A program made the position numbers and the translations under genes. Shown piece after piece: positions 8,479 to 17,442 of a DNA stretch of 64,000 nt. This stretch comes from Wocania ichthyoenteri Th78. GTDB lineage: Bacteria > Bacteroidota > Bacteroidia > Flavobacteriales > Flavobacteriaceae. Location of the stretch: the NCBI RefSeq assembly GCF_000789235.1, contig NZ_KN525716.1:1022071-1086070 (forward strand). The letters run 5' to 3'. Below the pieces are notes generated by a model that worked only from the letters and a program-made list of their open reading frames with translations, was not told the origin of the DNA and searched no databases. How positions within the stretch are numbered: position 1 is the first letter of the stretch; each line of letters starts with the position of its first letter.

Positions 8479-10980
8479 ATGAAACAGTATTTAAGTAATT
8501 TTCTCTTATTAGCTTTTTTAGCATTTATATTTAATGCTAACTCTCAAAATCTTCAATCTCCTTCTGAATTTTTAGGGTACGATTTGGGTACTCAATTTTC
8601 AAGACACCATCAAGTAGTCGATTATTTTAAACATGTTTCCAATCAACTTCCAAATCAAATAAAGCTAGAAAAATATGGTGAAACTTACGAGCGCAGACCT
8701 CTGATGCTTGCTTATGTTTCATCCGAAGAAAATTTACATAACCTTGAAACTATCCGCCAAAATAACTTAAAAAATACTGGCATGAATAATGGCACACCAA
8801 CAAATACTGATGTTGCAATTGTATGGTTAAGTTATAATGTTCATGGTAACGAAGCATCAAGTACAGAGGCTGCAATGAAAACGCTTTACAAGCTCTTAAC
8901 CGAAAAACAAGAGTGGCTAAAAAACACTTTGGTAATAATTGATCCTTGCATAAATCCAGACGGACGCGATCGATACGCCAATTGGTATAACGAAACAGCT
9001 AGTAAGCCATACAATATCAATCAACAAGCCAGCGAACATAATGAGCCTTGGCCAGGTGGAAGACCAAACCATTATCTTTTTGATTTGAATAGAGATTGGG
9101 CTTGGGCAACACAAATTGAATCTGCTTCAAGACTTAAAATATACAACAAATGGTTGCCACATATTCATGTCGATTTTCATGAACAAGGGATTAATGAACC
9201 GTATTATTTTGCGCCAGCAGCAGAACCTTTTCATGAAATAATTACCAATTGGCAACGCTATTTTCAGACACAGATTGGGAAAAATCATGCTAAATATTTT
9301 GATGCGGCTGGCTGGCTTTATTTTACTAAAGAACGTTTCGATTTGCTCTATCCTAGTTATGGCGACACCTACCCAACCTACATGGGAGCTATTGGGATGA
9401 CTTACGAGCAAGCCGGTCACGGACGTGCTGGATTAGGTATTTTAAATGATGAAGGCAACGTTTTAACTCTCGTTGATAGAATTGCGCATCATACAACTGC
9501 CGCCTTATCAACTGTTGAAATAGCTTCAAAAAATGCTGAAAAATTAAATATTGAGTTTAAAAAATTCTTTAATAATTCAAACTTAAAATATAAAAGTTAT
9601 GTTTTAAATGGCAATTCAGATAAAATTGAATCCTTAAAAAACCTACTAGATAAACACGAGATTACTTATGGTTTTGCTCAAAGCGGAAAAGTTAGCGGTT
9701 ATAATTATACTACGTCTTCACAAGGGCAAATAAATACATCATCGAACGATTTGGTGGTAAGCACTAATCAACCAAAGGGAAAAATGGTAAAAGTGCTTTT
9801 TGAACCTAATACCAAATTAAACGATTCTATAACTTATGATATTACGGCGTGGAGCATACCTTATGCTTACGGATTAAACGCTATTGCTAGTAAGAACTTA
9901 GTACGCTTTAACGCAACCAAACCAACAACTACAATAAACAACACCATTAGCAAAACTGCAACTGGTTATATTGTAAAATGGAATCATTTAAAAGATGCAG
10001 AATTTTTAGCGGACTTATTAAAGCAAAATATAAAAGTTAGATTTACCGAAAAGCCTTTAAAAACTGAAGAGAAATCCTTTAATAGAGGGTCTTTAATTAT
10101 TGTAAGAGGTGATAATAAAAAGGTGGATAATTTCGATAATATCGTTTTAAAGTCGGCTAATACATATAATCGTGAACTACATGCTGTACAATCTGGGTTT
10201 TCTACAAGTGGCCCAGATTTTGGTTCGCCAGAAATTAAATTAGTTAACAAACAAAAAATCGCCATACTTTCTGGCAAAGGCACATCATCATTAAATTATG
10301 GCGCACTTTGGCACTTTTTCGAGCAGCAAATACATTACCCAATTACCTCAATTAACACTAATAACTTTAGCGGTTTAAATTTAAACAAATTTGATGTACT
10401 TATTATTCCTAGCGGGAATTACAAAAGTATTTTAAACGAAAAAGGTTTAGAGAAATTAAAATCATGGGTTACCAAAGGCGGAAAAGTAATTGCCATTAGT
10501 AATGCCTTAAAGGCTTTTGCTGACAAAAAAGGATTCAAGCTAAAAAAGAACGAAATCAACAAAAAAGAAAAAGATACCATTAACTTAATTCCTTACGCAA
10601 ACCGAGAACGTGAAGCTATTAAAAACCTAATTTCTGGCGCTATTTTTAAAACAAAAGTAGATAATACACACCCAATGGCTTTTGGTTATAGTAATATATA
10701 TTTTTCGCTTAAGTTGGGTAGTAGCCCGTATAAATTACTAAGTGATAATAATTTCAATGTGTCTTATTTAGACAATAACCCAACTCAAGTTTCTGGCTTT
10801 GCTGGAAGTAATACTTTAAAGAAATTAAACAACTCTTTAATTTTTGGAGAAGAACGTATTGGTAAAGGCAGCATGATTTATATGGTAGACGATGTTATGT
10901 TTAGAAGCTTTTGGGAAAACGGAAAACTGTTTTTAGTAAATGCCATTTTCTTTGTAAATAATAACGCGGTTGAGTTGTAG
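8479..10980 (+). CDS. Secreted M14-family zinc carboxypeptidase
   Basis: Exported metallopeptidase of 833 residues with a signal peptide (1-22). The M14 zinc site starts at H122 and E125 in SYNVHGNEASSTEA. The third ligand region is HIHVDFHEQG, with FDLNRDWAW before it, and the likely catalytic Glu is in GMTYEQAGHGRAG. The C-terminal third, from about residue 590, has a class I glutamine-amidotransferase-like fold (KIAILSGKG, DVLIIPSGNYKSIL, WVTKGGKVIAIS), which is common in long Bacteroidota M14 peptidases. It probably trims extracellular or periplasmic peptides. It converges with rimO. Confidence 0.85.
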   Translation: MKQYLSNFLLLAFLAFIFNANSQNLQSPSEFLGYDLGTQFSRHHQVVDYFKHVSNQLPNQIKLEKYGETYERRPLMLAYVSSEENLHNLETIRQNNLKNTGMNNGTPTNTDVAIVWLSYNVHGNEASSTEAAMKTLYKLLTEKQEWLKNTLVIIDPCINPDGRDRYANWYNETASKPYNINQQASEHNEPWPGGRPNHYLFDLNRDWAWATQIESASRLKIYNKWLPHIHVDFHEQGINEPYYFAPAAEPFHEIITNWQRYFQTQIGKNHAKYFDAAGWLYFTKERFDLLYPSYGDTYPTYMGAIGMTYEQAGHGRAGLGILNDEGNVLTLVDRIAHHTTAALSTVEIASKNAEKLNIEFKKFFNNSNLKYKSYVLNGNSDKIESLKNLLDKHEITYGFAQSGKVSGYNYTTSSQGQINTSSNDLVVSTNQPKGKMVKVLFEPNTKLNDSITYDITAWSIPYAYGLNAIASKNLVRFNATKPTTTINNTISKTATGYIVKWNHLKDAEFLADLLKQNIKVRFTEKPLKTEEKSFNRGSLIIVRGDNKKVDNFDNIVLKSANTYNRELHAVQSGFSTSGPDFGSPEIKLVNKQKIAILSGKGTSSLNYGALWHFFEQQIHYPITSINTNNFSGLNLNKFDVLIIPSGNYKSILNEKGLEKLKSWVTKGGKVIAISNALKAFADKKGFKLKKNEINKKEKDTINLIPYANREREAIKNLISGAIFKTKVDNTHPMAFGYSNIYFSLKLGSSPYKLLSDNNFNVSYLDNNPTQVSGFAGSNTLKKLNNSLIFGEERIGKGSMIYMVDDVMFRSFWENGKLFLVNAIFFVNNNAVEL

Positions 10981-11043
10981 ATTTAAAGACTTGACTTTGT
11001 AAAAAATTTCAGCTACCACCGTTTAGCTGCTAATATAAAACAA

Positions 11044-11070
11044 CTTGTACTGAGTGGAGTCACAAAGTAT
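11044..11070 (-). repeat. Degenerate copy of the CTTCGACT..GCTCAGTxCAAG repeat
   Basis: CTTGTACTGAGTGGAGTCACAAAGTAT is a decayed reverse-strand relative of the elements at 29891-29911 and 36297-36320. It lies in the convergent spacer between the M14 peptidase and rimO. Confidence 0.4.
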
Positions 11071-11117
11071 TAAAACGATTTGATATCAGTTGAGCATTAA
11101 ACGAAACACTCAATTAA

Positions 11118-12422
11118 TTAATGAGCTACCTCTGCATACAAATCGAAATCTTCAGCTTCAATAATTTTTACATTTGCAAACTCCCCTGTTTTTAAATAGA
11201 TTTTTGTTGCATCAATAAGAACTTCGTTATCTACATCGGGCGAATCGAATTCGGTACGTCCGATAAAATAATTTCCTTCTTTTCTATCAATAACCACTTT
11301 AAACTCCTGCCCTATTTTTTGCTGATTCAATTCCCAAGAAATCTGAGATTGAATTTCCATAATTTGGTTTGCTCTGTCAATTTTCACTTCTTCTGGCACA
11401 TCATCTTCTAAATTATAAGCATGTGTGTTTTCTTCGTGAGAATAAGTAAAACATCCTAAACGCTCAAAACGCATGTCTTTGACCCAGTTTTTCAAAGTTT
11501 GAAAATCTGCTTCGGTTTCACCCGGATATCCAACAATAAGGGTGGTTCTAATCGTCATATTAGGAACAGCAGCTCTAAAATCTTTTAATAATTTAGTTGT
11601 TTTTTCTTGAGTTGTTCCGCGGCGCATACTTTTTAAAATAGCATCAGAAATATGTTGCAACGGAATATCTAAATAGTTACAAATTTTAGGCTCGCGATTC
11701 ATCACGTCCAATACATCCATTGGGAATCCTGTTGGAAATGCATAATGCAAACGAATCCACTCCACACCTTCAACTTTTACTAAAGCTTCAAGAAGCTCTG
11801 CTAAATTTCGTTTTTTGTATAAATCGAGTCCGTAATAGGTTAAATCTTGTGCAATTAAAATGAGTTCTTTAACGCCATTCTCAGCTAATTTTTCAGCTTC
11901 AATAACAATATCTTCAATAGGCGTGCTTTTATGTTTTCCTCGCATTAAAGGAATGGCACAAAAACTACAAGGTCTGTCACAACCTTCAGCAATTTTTAAA
12001 TAGGCATAATTTTTAGGTGTCGTCGTTAAACGCTCGCCAATAAGTTCGTGTTTATAATCGGCACCCAAAGCTCTTAGTAAACCGGGTAATTCTGTAGTCC
12101 CAAAATACTCGTCAACATTCGGAATTTCTTTAACTAAATCTGGCTTATAACGCTCACTTAAACAACCTGTTACAAACACCTTATCAACTTCGCCTTCTTC
12201 TTTTTTCTGAACGTATTCTAAAATCGTATTAACACTTTCTTCCTTTGCATTATTAATAAATCCACAGGTATTAATCACCACAATATTACCTTCTTCTTCA
12301 TGTACAACCTCTTTATTGTTAGCTTTAAGTTGGCCCATTAATATTTCGCTGTCGTAAACATTTTTACTACAACCCAAGGTTACTACGTTTATTTTATTTT
12401 TTTTAAGAGTTTTTGTGCGCAT
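11118..12422 (-). CDS. rimO: Ribosomal protein S12 methylthiotransferase RimO
   Basis: Radical-SAM enzyme that adds a methylthio group to the conserved aspartate of ribosomal protein uS12. The 434-residue protein has the N-terminal UPF0004 domain (NVVTLGCSKNVYDSEILMGQL region, with further Cys in NTCGF and VTGCLSERY), the radical-SAM cluster EGCDRPCSFCAIPLMRG (CxxxCxxC), and a C-terminal TRAM domain. The SKNxYDSE signature and the radical-SAM loop favour RimO over MiaB. It appears monocistronic. Confidence 0.95.
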   Translation of the reverse strand: MRTKTLKKNKINVVTLGCSKNVYDSEILMGQLKANNKEVVHEEEGNIVVINTCGFINNAKEESVNTILEYVQKKEEGEVDKVFVTGCLSERYKPDLVKEIPNVDEYFGTTELPGLLRALGADYKHELIGERLTTTPKNYAYLKIAEGCDRPCSFCAIPLMRGKHKSTPIEDIVIEAEKLAENGVKELILIAQDLTYYGLDLYKKRNLAELLEALVKVEGVEWIRLHYAFPTGFPMDVLDVMNREPKICNYLDIPLQHISDAILKSMRRGTTQEKTTKLLKDFRAAVPNMTIRTTLIVGYPGETEADFQTLKNWVKDMRFERLGCFTYSHEENTHAYNLEDDVPEEVKIDRANQIMEIQSQISWELNQQKIGQEFKVVIDRKEGNYFIGRTEFDSPDVDNEVLIDATKIYLKTGEFANVKIIEAEDFDLYAEVAH

Positions 12423-12442
12423 ACGTTCTATAAATCTGGGCG

Positions 12443-12450
12443 CAAAGATA
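12443..12450 (-). promoter_or_regulatory. -7 promoter box TATCTTTG before rimO
   Basis: Minus-strand TATCTTTG 20 nt before the rimO ATG fits TAnnTTTG. A -33 TTG is not obvious. Confidence 0.5.
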
Positions 12451-12511
12451 CGTAATACTTAATGATTAATGAATATTGAATAGCGACTACATAATTTTGA
12501 CTTTTTAGAAT

Positions 12512-12537
12512 AGATTCCCGTTTTCACGGGAATGACA
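12512..12537. repeat. GATTCCCG...CGGGAATGAC palindrome (copy 1)
   Basis: Hairpin ATTCCCG-TTTTCA-CGGGAAT followed by GACA. Close relative at 19665-19691 and a decayed one at 15418-15440. It lies in the divergent spacer between rimO and the serine hydrolase gene. Confidence 0.6.
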
Positions 12538-12551
12538 ATTTCATAAGGAAA

Positions 12552-12572
12552 CTTCGAAGTTTGGCTTCGAAG
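12552..12572. repeat. Paired CTTCGAAG palindromes
   Basis: CTTCGAAG, a 5-nt spacer, then CTTCGAAG. Each half is self-complementary, so the two can pair as a hairpin or serve as two half-sites. It lies 60 bp upstream of the next plus-strand gene. Confidence 0.45.
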
Positions 12573-12631
12573 CGTTTATTTTCAATTAAACCTTTCTTAT
12601 ATTTATACGTCTTAAATTAAAACCTGCTACT

Positions 12632-13717
12632 ATGAAAAAGAAACTCTACCTTATTTTATTGGTAATTATATCTTTTTTTAATTGCTCATCAAATGATAAT
12701 CCAATTGATGAAAACCCAATTCAAGACGAACTCTACTTTCCTCCAATAGACTCTGATGTATGGGAAACAAAGTCGATAGGTGATTTAGGGTGGAACGAAA
12801 GTGCATTACAACCGCTTTTAAATTATGTTGAAAGTAAAGGCACCAAAGCTTTTATTATTTTAAAAAATGGTCGCATAGTTGTTGAATGGTATGGCAATGG
12901 AGAAGATGAAGCCTCAAATTTAGCGTGGAATTCTGCCGCTAAAACACTAGTGGCTTTTACAACTGGTATTGCTCAACAAGAAGGCTTTTTAAATATTAAT
13001 GATTCGTCAAAAGATTATTTAGGTAACGGCTGGTCTAATTTAACATCAGAACAAGAAGAAAGTATAAGTATTTGGAATCATTTAACCATGACTACTGGTT
13101 TAGATTATACTGTTTCTAATAATAATTGTACAGATCCAGAATGTTTTATTTATAAAAATGAATCTGGCAGTTTTTGGTTTTATCATAACGGAGCATATAC
13201 CATATTGCATGATATTGTTGCTGGTGCTGTAAACACCGATTTTGATAGCTATTTTAATGATAAGTTGAAAAACAAAATTGGTATGCAAGGTGCTTGGATA
13301 CCCTTTGGATATTACAAACTATACTATAGCAATGCTAGAAGTATGGCAAGATTTGGGCTATTAAACTTAAACAAAGGAACATGGAATAAAACAGCTATTC
13401 TAAATGATAGCAGCTATTTTGAAGCGATGACAAGTACATCGCAAGACTTAAATAAAGCGTATGGTTTTTTATGGTGGTTAAACGGAAAAGATAGTTATAG
13501 AAGCCCTAGTTTAACCTTGGAGTTTCAAGGACGATTAATCCCGAATGCTCCAGATGATTTAATTGCTGGTTTGGGTAAAAATGATCAAAAAATGTACATT
13601 ATACCAAGTAAAAATCTTGTTATAATTAGAATGGGCGATGATGCTGGTGAAGCTTTATTAGGCCCTTCAAGTTTTGATAACGACCTTTGGGGAGAAATTA
13701 ATAAACTGATTAACTAG
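12632..13717 (+). CDS. Lipoprotein serine hydrolase, beta-lactamase fold
   Basis: Exported lipoprotein of 361 residues (lipobox FFNC, C18). The penicillin-binding/beta-lactamase nucleophile motif SxxK is S101-AA-K104 in AWNSAAKTLVAFTTG. The motif before it (FIILKNGRIVVEWYGNG) is typical of class C-like 'serine hydrolase' proteins. YHNGAY near residue 190 could be the YxN element. It is probably an esterase or peptidase rather than a true beta-lactamase; substrate is unknown. It converges with the amidase gene and overlaps it by 4 bp. Confidence 0.75.
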   Translation: MKKKLYLILLVIISFFNCSSNDNPIDENPIQDELYFPPIDSDVWETKSIGDLGWNESALQPLLNYVESKGTKAFIILKNGRIVVEWYGNGEDEASNLAWNSAAKTLVAFTTGIAQQEGFLNINDSSKDYLGNGWSNLTSEQEESISIWNHLTMTTGLDYTVSNNNCTDPECFIYKNESGSFWFYHNGAYTILHDIVAGAVNTDFDSYFNDKLKNKIGMQGAWIPFGYYKLYYSNARSMARFGLLNLNKGTWNKTAILNDSSYFEAMTSTSQDLNKAYGFLWWLNGKDSYRSPSLTLEFQGRLIPNAPDDLIAGLGKNDQKMYIIPSKNLVIIRMGDDAGEALLGPSSFDNDLWGEINKLIN

Positions 13718-15351
13718 TTGTAATTTTTTGGTGCTTTTCGCCTTTTGGAAACCTGCTCATACAAATAGGGCCAACTCAATAAATCATTTTCAGATAAGGG
13801 TTTACTAATAAACGTTAAACCTTTTGGCGCACCTTTTTCCGTGTAACCCATAGGCACCGTTATAGCAGGGTATTCAGCCACTGCAGCAAAACCTGCATGG
13901 TAATTATTTATAGATAAAAAACCATCTAAATTATGTTTTTTCATTGGTTTATCATAAAAGATTCTTCCATTAGTTTTTAATGTGTTTTTTATATTTTGAA
14001 ACTCTCCATTGGTTGCACTGTCTGCTACAATGCCTTCAAATAGTTTTTGACCATAAGGCATAATATGAATTGAATCTTTTTTATTGAAATTAACAACATC
14101 CTTAACAGAGTTTACCTCTATTTCGTTATCTGCAAAGTTTGAAAGGTATTTAGGCAAATCGGTTTTCATGTCTAAGTTTAACAGCCTTAAAAAATTAGGT
14201 AAGTCAACTTTCTCTTCCTTTACTTCAATAATTATAGCATCTTTAGATTTTAAATCTGAAATAGCTTGAGCATATAACGAATCTTCTAACAACCTTTTAA
14301 ATGCACCAAAACGTTTTCCTCTTAAATTGTCATTTGATGAAATATCACTATAAAAATTATTTTTCCATTTTTTATTAATCGATTTTGAATCCTTTTCATC
14401 AAAACCAAACATCGCATCTAATAAAATAGCATTATCCGTTACATTCTTAGTCATAGGTCCTGGTGTATCCAAAGTTGACGAAATAGGCACAATACCACTT
14501 CTACTTAATAACCCAATAGTTGGTTTTAAGCCCACTACCGAATTCTGACTTGAAGGCGATAAAATAGAACCCGATGTTTCGCTACCAACTGCTGCCACAC
14601 AAAAATTAGCAGCAACAGCTACACCGCTACCTGAACTTGAGCCACCTGTGTCCAAAACGCGTCTTCCATAAGGATTTAGGGTTTGTCCTCCAATAGCACT
14701 ATAACCACTTGGACAATCACCACAAAAGAAATACGCCCATTCGCTAAGGTTTGCTTTTCCTAAAATTAAAGCCCCTTGATTTTTTAACTGCTTTACAATA
14801 AAAGCATCTTCAGTTTTATTATTTTGTAGTGCTACAGCTCCTGCAGTTGTGGGCATTCCAGAAGTATTAATGTTATCTTTTAATAAAATGGGCATGCCAA
14901 AAACAGGATGTTTTAACATTCTATTTCTTAAATCGATGTCTTTTTGTTTGGATTCTGCTATTACGTTTGGATTTAATGAAATAACTGAATTAAGCGATAA
15001 TTCATTTTCTCTATCAAACTTTCTAATACGATACAAATAGAATTTAGTAAGCAATTCATAAGATAATTTACCAGACGATATATGTTTTTGAAGTGTTGGA
15101 ATATCTGCCTCTAAAATTAATGGTTTTAAATTATTATAAACCACCTCAGTAAAATTTTCTAAACCCTCTTCAAAAGGTTTCCAAATCTTACTATTATTAA
15201 TATACTTAGAATCTAAAACCTTAAATTCTCTAAAGTCTTTTACTCCTATAGTATCTTCTACAATTGACGTTTCTGTTGATGAAACTTTAGAATTTTGATT
15301 TTTACAAGAAAAGATAAAAAAGGGTAATAGAAAGAAAATAGAAAATCTCAT
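13714..15351 (-). CDS. Lipoprotein amidase (amidase signature family)
   Basis: Exported enzyme of 545 residues with a lipobox at FSC (C16). It carries the amidase-signature Ser-cisSer-Lys triad: K158 in MPILLKDNINT, the cis-Ser in DTGGSSSGSG (238-240), and nucleophile S262 in VGSETSGSILSP. Family members hydrolyse amides; here the substrate is unknown and location is presumably the periplasm. The protein has ~120 residues before the catalytic core. It overlaps the convergent serine hydrolase by 4 bp, so no terminator fits between them. Confidence 0.85.
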   Translation of the reverse strand: MRFSIFFLLPFFIFSCKNQNSKVSSTETSIVEDTIGVKDFREFKVLDSKYINNSKIWKPFEEGLENFTEVVYNNLKPLILEADIPTLQKHISSGKLSYELLTKFYLYRIRKFDRENELSLNSVISLNPNVIAESKQKDIDLRNRMLKHPVFGMPILLKDNINTSGMPTTAGAVALQNNKTEDAFIVKQLKNQGALILGKANLSEWAYFFCGDCPSGYSAIGGQTLNPYGRRVLDTGGSSSGSGVAVAANFCVAAVGSETSGSILSPSSQNSVVGLKPTIGLLSRSGIVPISSTLDTPGPMTKNVTDNAILLDAMFGFDEKDSKSINKKWKNNFYSDISSNDNLRGKRFGAFKRLLEDSLYAQAISDLKSKDAIIIEVKEEKVDLPNFLRLLNLDMKTDLPKYLSNFADNEIEVNSVKDVVNFNKKDSIHIMPYGQKLFEGIVADSATNGEFQNIKNTLKTNGRIFYDKPMKKHNLDGFLSINNYHAGFAAVAEYPAITVPMGYTEKGAPKGLTFISKPLSENDLLSWPYLYEQVSKRRKAPKNYN

Positions 15352-15417
15352 AATTAGTATTTTGAATAAAAATACTAATTAATTTGATGACTTAGTTTCT
15401 ATCTTCAAGAAGAATAA

Positions 15418-15440
15418 CGATTCCTGTCTTTGCAGAAATT
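15418..15440. repeat. Decayed GATTCCTG...GCAGGAATGAC palindrome (copy 3)
   Basis: ACGATTCCTGTCTTTGCAGAAAT matches the left arm of the copy at 19665-19691 exactly (GATTCCTGTCTT) but the right arm has changed. It abuts the ftsY stop codon. Confidence 0.45.
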
Positions 15441-16394
15441 TTACTTAAAAAACGAATCAACAAACTCAAATTTATTAAACACTTGCAAATCTTCAATACC
15501 TTCACCAACGCCGATATATTTTACAGGTATTTTAAATTGGTCTGAAATACCAATCACGACACCACCTTTAGCTGTTCCGTCAAGTTTTGTAACGGCCAAA
15601 GATGTCACTTCGGTTGCCGCAGTAAATTGTTTGGCTTGCTCAAAAGCATTTTGTCCTGTAGAACCATCTAAAACCAATAACACATCGTGTGGTGCATCTC
15701 CAACTACTTTTTGCATAACGCGTTTAACTTTGGTAAGCTCGTTCATTAAATTTACCTTGTTGTGTAAACGTCCTGCAGTATCAATAATAATAACATCGGC
15801 ATTTTGATTAACTCCAGATTCTAAAGCATCAAAAGCAACTGATGCTGGATCGCTACCCATGTCTTGTCTAATCATTGGTACATCTACACGGTCTGCCCAA
15901 ACTTGTAATTGGTCTATTGCAGCTGCTCTAAACGTATCGGCTGCTCCTAAAACTACTTTTAAACCTTGTTTTTTAAATTGATAAGCTAACTTACCTATTG
16001 TTGTTGTTTTACCAACACCATTAACACCAACAACCATTAATACATATGGTTTTTTGTTTTCAGGAATTGTAAATTCGGTGTCTTCGCCTGAGTTTGTTTC
16101 ACTTAATAAACCTGCTATTTCTTCGCGAAGTATTTTATTAAGTTCATCTGTTCCTAAATATTTATCTTTTGCAACGCGTTCTTCTATACGTTCAATAACT
16201 TTTAGTGTGGTATTTACACCAACATCACTCGATACTAAAACCTCTTCAAGATTATCTAAAACTTCATCGTCTACTTTAGATTTTCCTGCTACGACTTTAC
16301 TTAGTTTACCTAAAAAACTTGATTTAGATTTTTCTAACCCTTTGTCTAATGTTTCCTTTTTTTCTGATGAAAATATTTTTTTTAAAAAACTCAT
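15441..16394 (-). CDS. ftsY: Signal recognition particle receptor FtsY
   Basis: SRP receptor GTPase that delivers ribosome-nascent chain complexes to the Sec translocon. It is short (317 residues), without the acidic A domain of E. coli FtsY. N domain: about 20-95. G domain: P-loop GVNGVGKTTTIGKLA near 122-136, the DTFRAAAIDQLQ insertion-box region, DTAGRLHN, TKLDGTAKGG, and the closing KYIGVGEGIEDLQVF. It is separated from the upstream DUF4295-rpmG-rpmB genes by a terminator and a repeat element, so it is probably transcribed separately; no clear promoter seen. Confidence 0.96.
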   Translation of the reverse strand: MSFLKKIFSSEKKETLDKGLEKSKSSFLGKLSKVVAGKSKVDDEVLDNLEEVLVSSDVGVNTTLKVIERIEERVAKDKYLGTDELNKILREEIAGLLSETNSGEDTEFTIPENKKPYVLMVVGVNGVGKTTTIGKLAYQFKKQGLKVVLGAADTFRAAAIDQLQVWADRVDVPMIRQDMGSDPASVAFDALESGVNQNADVIIIDTAGRLHNKVNLMNELTKVKRVMQKVVGDAPHDVLLVLDGSTGQNAFEQAKQFTAATEVTSLAVTKLDGTAKGGVVIGISDQFKIPVKYIGVGEGIEDLQVFNKFEFVDSFFK

Positions 16395-16449
16395 TAAAAA
16401 TGTTTATTCGTTTGTCGTTAATTTGTTTAGAAGTTAAAACTTCTTTTTT

Positions 16450-16597
16450 GCGTTAGGGATTGAAGCGGCATCCTTTTTAAACAATTTAAAAGTGACATTG
16501 CTTATGAGAACTAAACTTTGGCAGATTGCCACGTCCTTTGTCCTCGCAATGACGTTTTAAAAAGATACAGCGAAAAGCCCGCCCCTTGTGGTAACGC
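16450..16597 (+). repeat. Composite GCGTTAGGGATTGA...TAACGC element (copy A)
   Basis: Starts GCGTTAGGGATTGAAGCGGC and ends AGCCCGCCCCTTGTGGTAACGC. The ends (GCGTTA/TAACGC) and the inner ATCCTTTTT/AAAGATAC segments can pair into a long imperfect hairpin. A second palindrome (16522-16554) is nested inside. Relatives: 29871-29980, 36325-36433, and 48563-48644 in reverse orientation. It fills most of the 333-bp spacer between ftsY and the DUF4295 gene. Confidence 0.75.
16522..16554. repeat. REP-like palindrome, AGATTGCC...CGCAATGA family (copy 2)
   Basis: CAGATTGCCACGTC, spacer, CCTCGCAATGACG. Same family as 606-640, here nested within the larger composite element. Confidence 0.6.
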
Positions 16598-16671
16598 TCA
16601 AATTAATATTGTCAATTTTCGCACCACTTTTTTTTACTGTAATTATGGCAGTAAATTTACTAAAATATAAG

Positions 16672-16704
16672 CATAAAAAAACTGCTTCCAAAATGAAAGC
16701 AGTT
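16672..16704 (-). terminator. Terminator of the rpmB-rpmG-DUF4295 operon
   Basis: Read on the minus strand: AAACTGCTTTC, loop, GGAAGCAGTTT, then a run of T. It is 24 bp after the DUF4295 stop codon. Confidence 0.75.
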
Positions 16705-16727
16705 TATAATATTTTATGCAATTAGTT

Positions 16728-16880
16728 TTACTTTTTATTTAAAAAGTCGTTTACTAATTCTGGACTCATAATAGACTCAACAAACATGTAAGCTCCTGTT
16801 TTTGGAGACTTAACCATTTTTATAGCTTTTGTTAATCTTTTTGATCCTGTTTGTAATGATGCTACTGATTTCTTTGCCAT
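16728..16880 (-). CDS. DUF4295 small basic protein
   Basis: Protein of 50 residues, starting MAKKSVASLQTGSKRLTKAI and ending ELVNDFLNKK. This matches DUF4295, a small basic family conserved in Bacteroidota and found directly after rpmG, as here. It may be ribosome-associated, judging by position and composition only. It starts 37 bp after rpmG's stop and is followed by a good terminator, so it closes the rpmB-rpmG operon. Confidence 0.9.
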   Translation of the reverse strand: MAKKSVASLQTGSKRLTKAIKMVKSPKTGAYMFVESIMSPELVNDFLNKK

Positions 16881-16917
16881 GACTTATGCGTTGTTTGAAG
16901 TTTTCTAAAACTTCTAA

Positions 16918-17100
16918 TTATTTAATTTCTTTATGAACTGTCATACGTTTAAGAATTGGATTAAATTTTTTAATCTCCATTCTATCTGGCGTATTTTTTT
17001 TATTTTTTGTAGTAATGTAACGCGAAGTTCCTGGTTGCCCAGACTCTTTATGCTCTGTACATTCTAATATTACTTGTATTCTGTTGCCTTTCTTTGCCAT
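16918..17100 (-). CDS. rpmG: 50S ribosomal protein L33
   Basis: L33 (bL33) of 60 residues, with the typical [13 protein letters not shown] start and the [19 protein letters not shown] core. Only one cysteine is present, so this is the zinc-free (C-minus) form lacking the two CxxC pairs. It is the second gene of the rpmB-rpmG-DUF4295 operon. Confidence 0.97.
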   Translation of the reverse strand: MAKKGNRIQVILECTEHKESGQPGTSRYITTKNKKNTPDRMEIKKFNPILKRMTVHKEIK

Positions 17101-17126
17101 GTCTTTTTACTTATTAAATACAGCTA

Positions 17127-17363
17127 TTATTTATAAAACCCTTTAGATTTTGCTTCCTTAATTGCTGCAGAAATACCAATTTTATTAATAGTTTTTAAAG
17201 CAGATGTTGAAACTTTTAAAGTTATCCAGCTTTCATCTTCTGGAATGTAAAAACGTTTCTTCACTAAATTCGCGTTAAATTTGCGTTTAGTTCTGTTCAT
17301 TGCATGAGACACGTTGTTTCCAACCATTGCCTTCTTTCCTGTAAGTTCACAAACTCTTGACAT
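17127..17363 (-). CDS. rpmB: 50S ribosomal protein L28
   Basis: L28 (bL28) of 78 residues: MSRVCELTGKKAMVGNNVSH at the start and a basic middle (NRTKRKFNANL). The first CxxC pair is reduced to a single Cys (CELTGK), so it is also the zinc-free form. First gene of its operon, 41 bp downstream of a well-formed promoter. Confidence 0.97.
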   Translation of the reverse strand: MSRVCELTGKKAMVGNNVSHAMNRTKRKFNANLVKKRFYIPEDESWITLKVSTSALKTINKIGISAAIKEAKSKGFYK

Positions 17364-17404
17364 TATTTATAACTTTAAATTTTTTGTTGCTTAAAATCGA
17401 GGTG

Positions 17405-17434
17405 CAAATATACAAATTCTTTGTATTATGGCAA
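17405..17434 (-). promoter_or_regulatory. Promoter of rpmB operon (TTG-N19-TATATTTG)
   Basis: On the minus strand: -33 TTG, 19 bp, then TATATTTG, matching the Bacteroidota sigma consensus. It lies between cinA and rpmB. It shows that the ribosomal genes have their own start although they follow cinA on the same strand. Confidence 0.75.
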
Positions 17435-17442
17435 CCTAATTT

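Noticed and set aside
15430-15807. 125-codon plus-strand frame opposite ftsY
   Set aside because: Antisense shadow of the FtsY GTPase domain.
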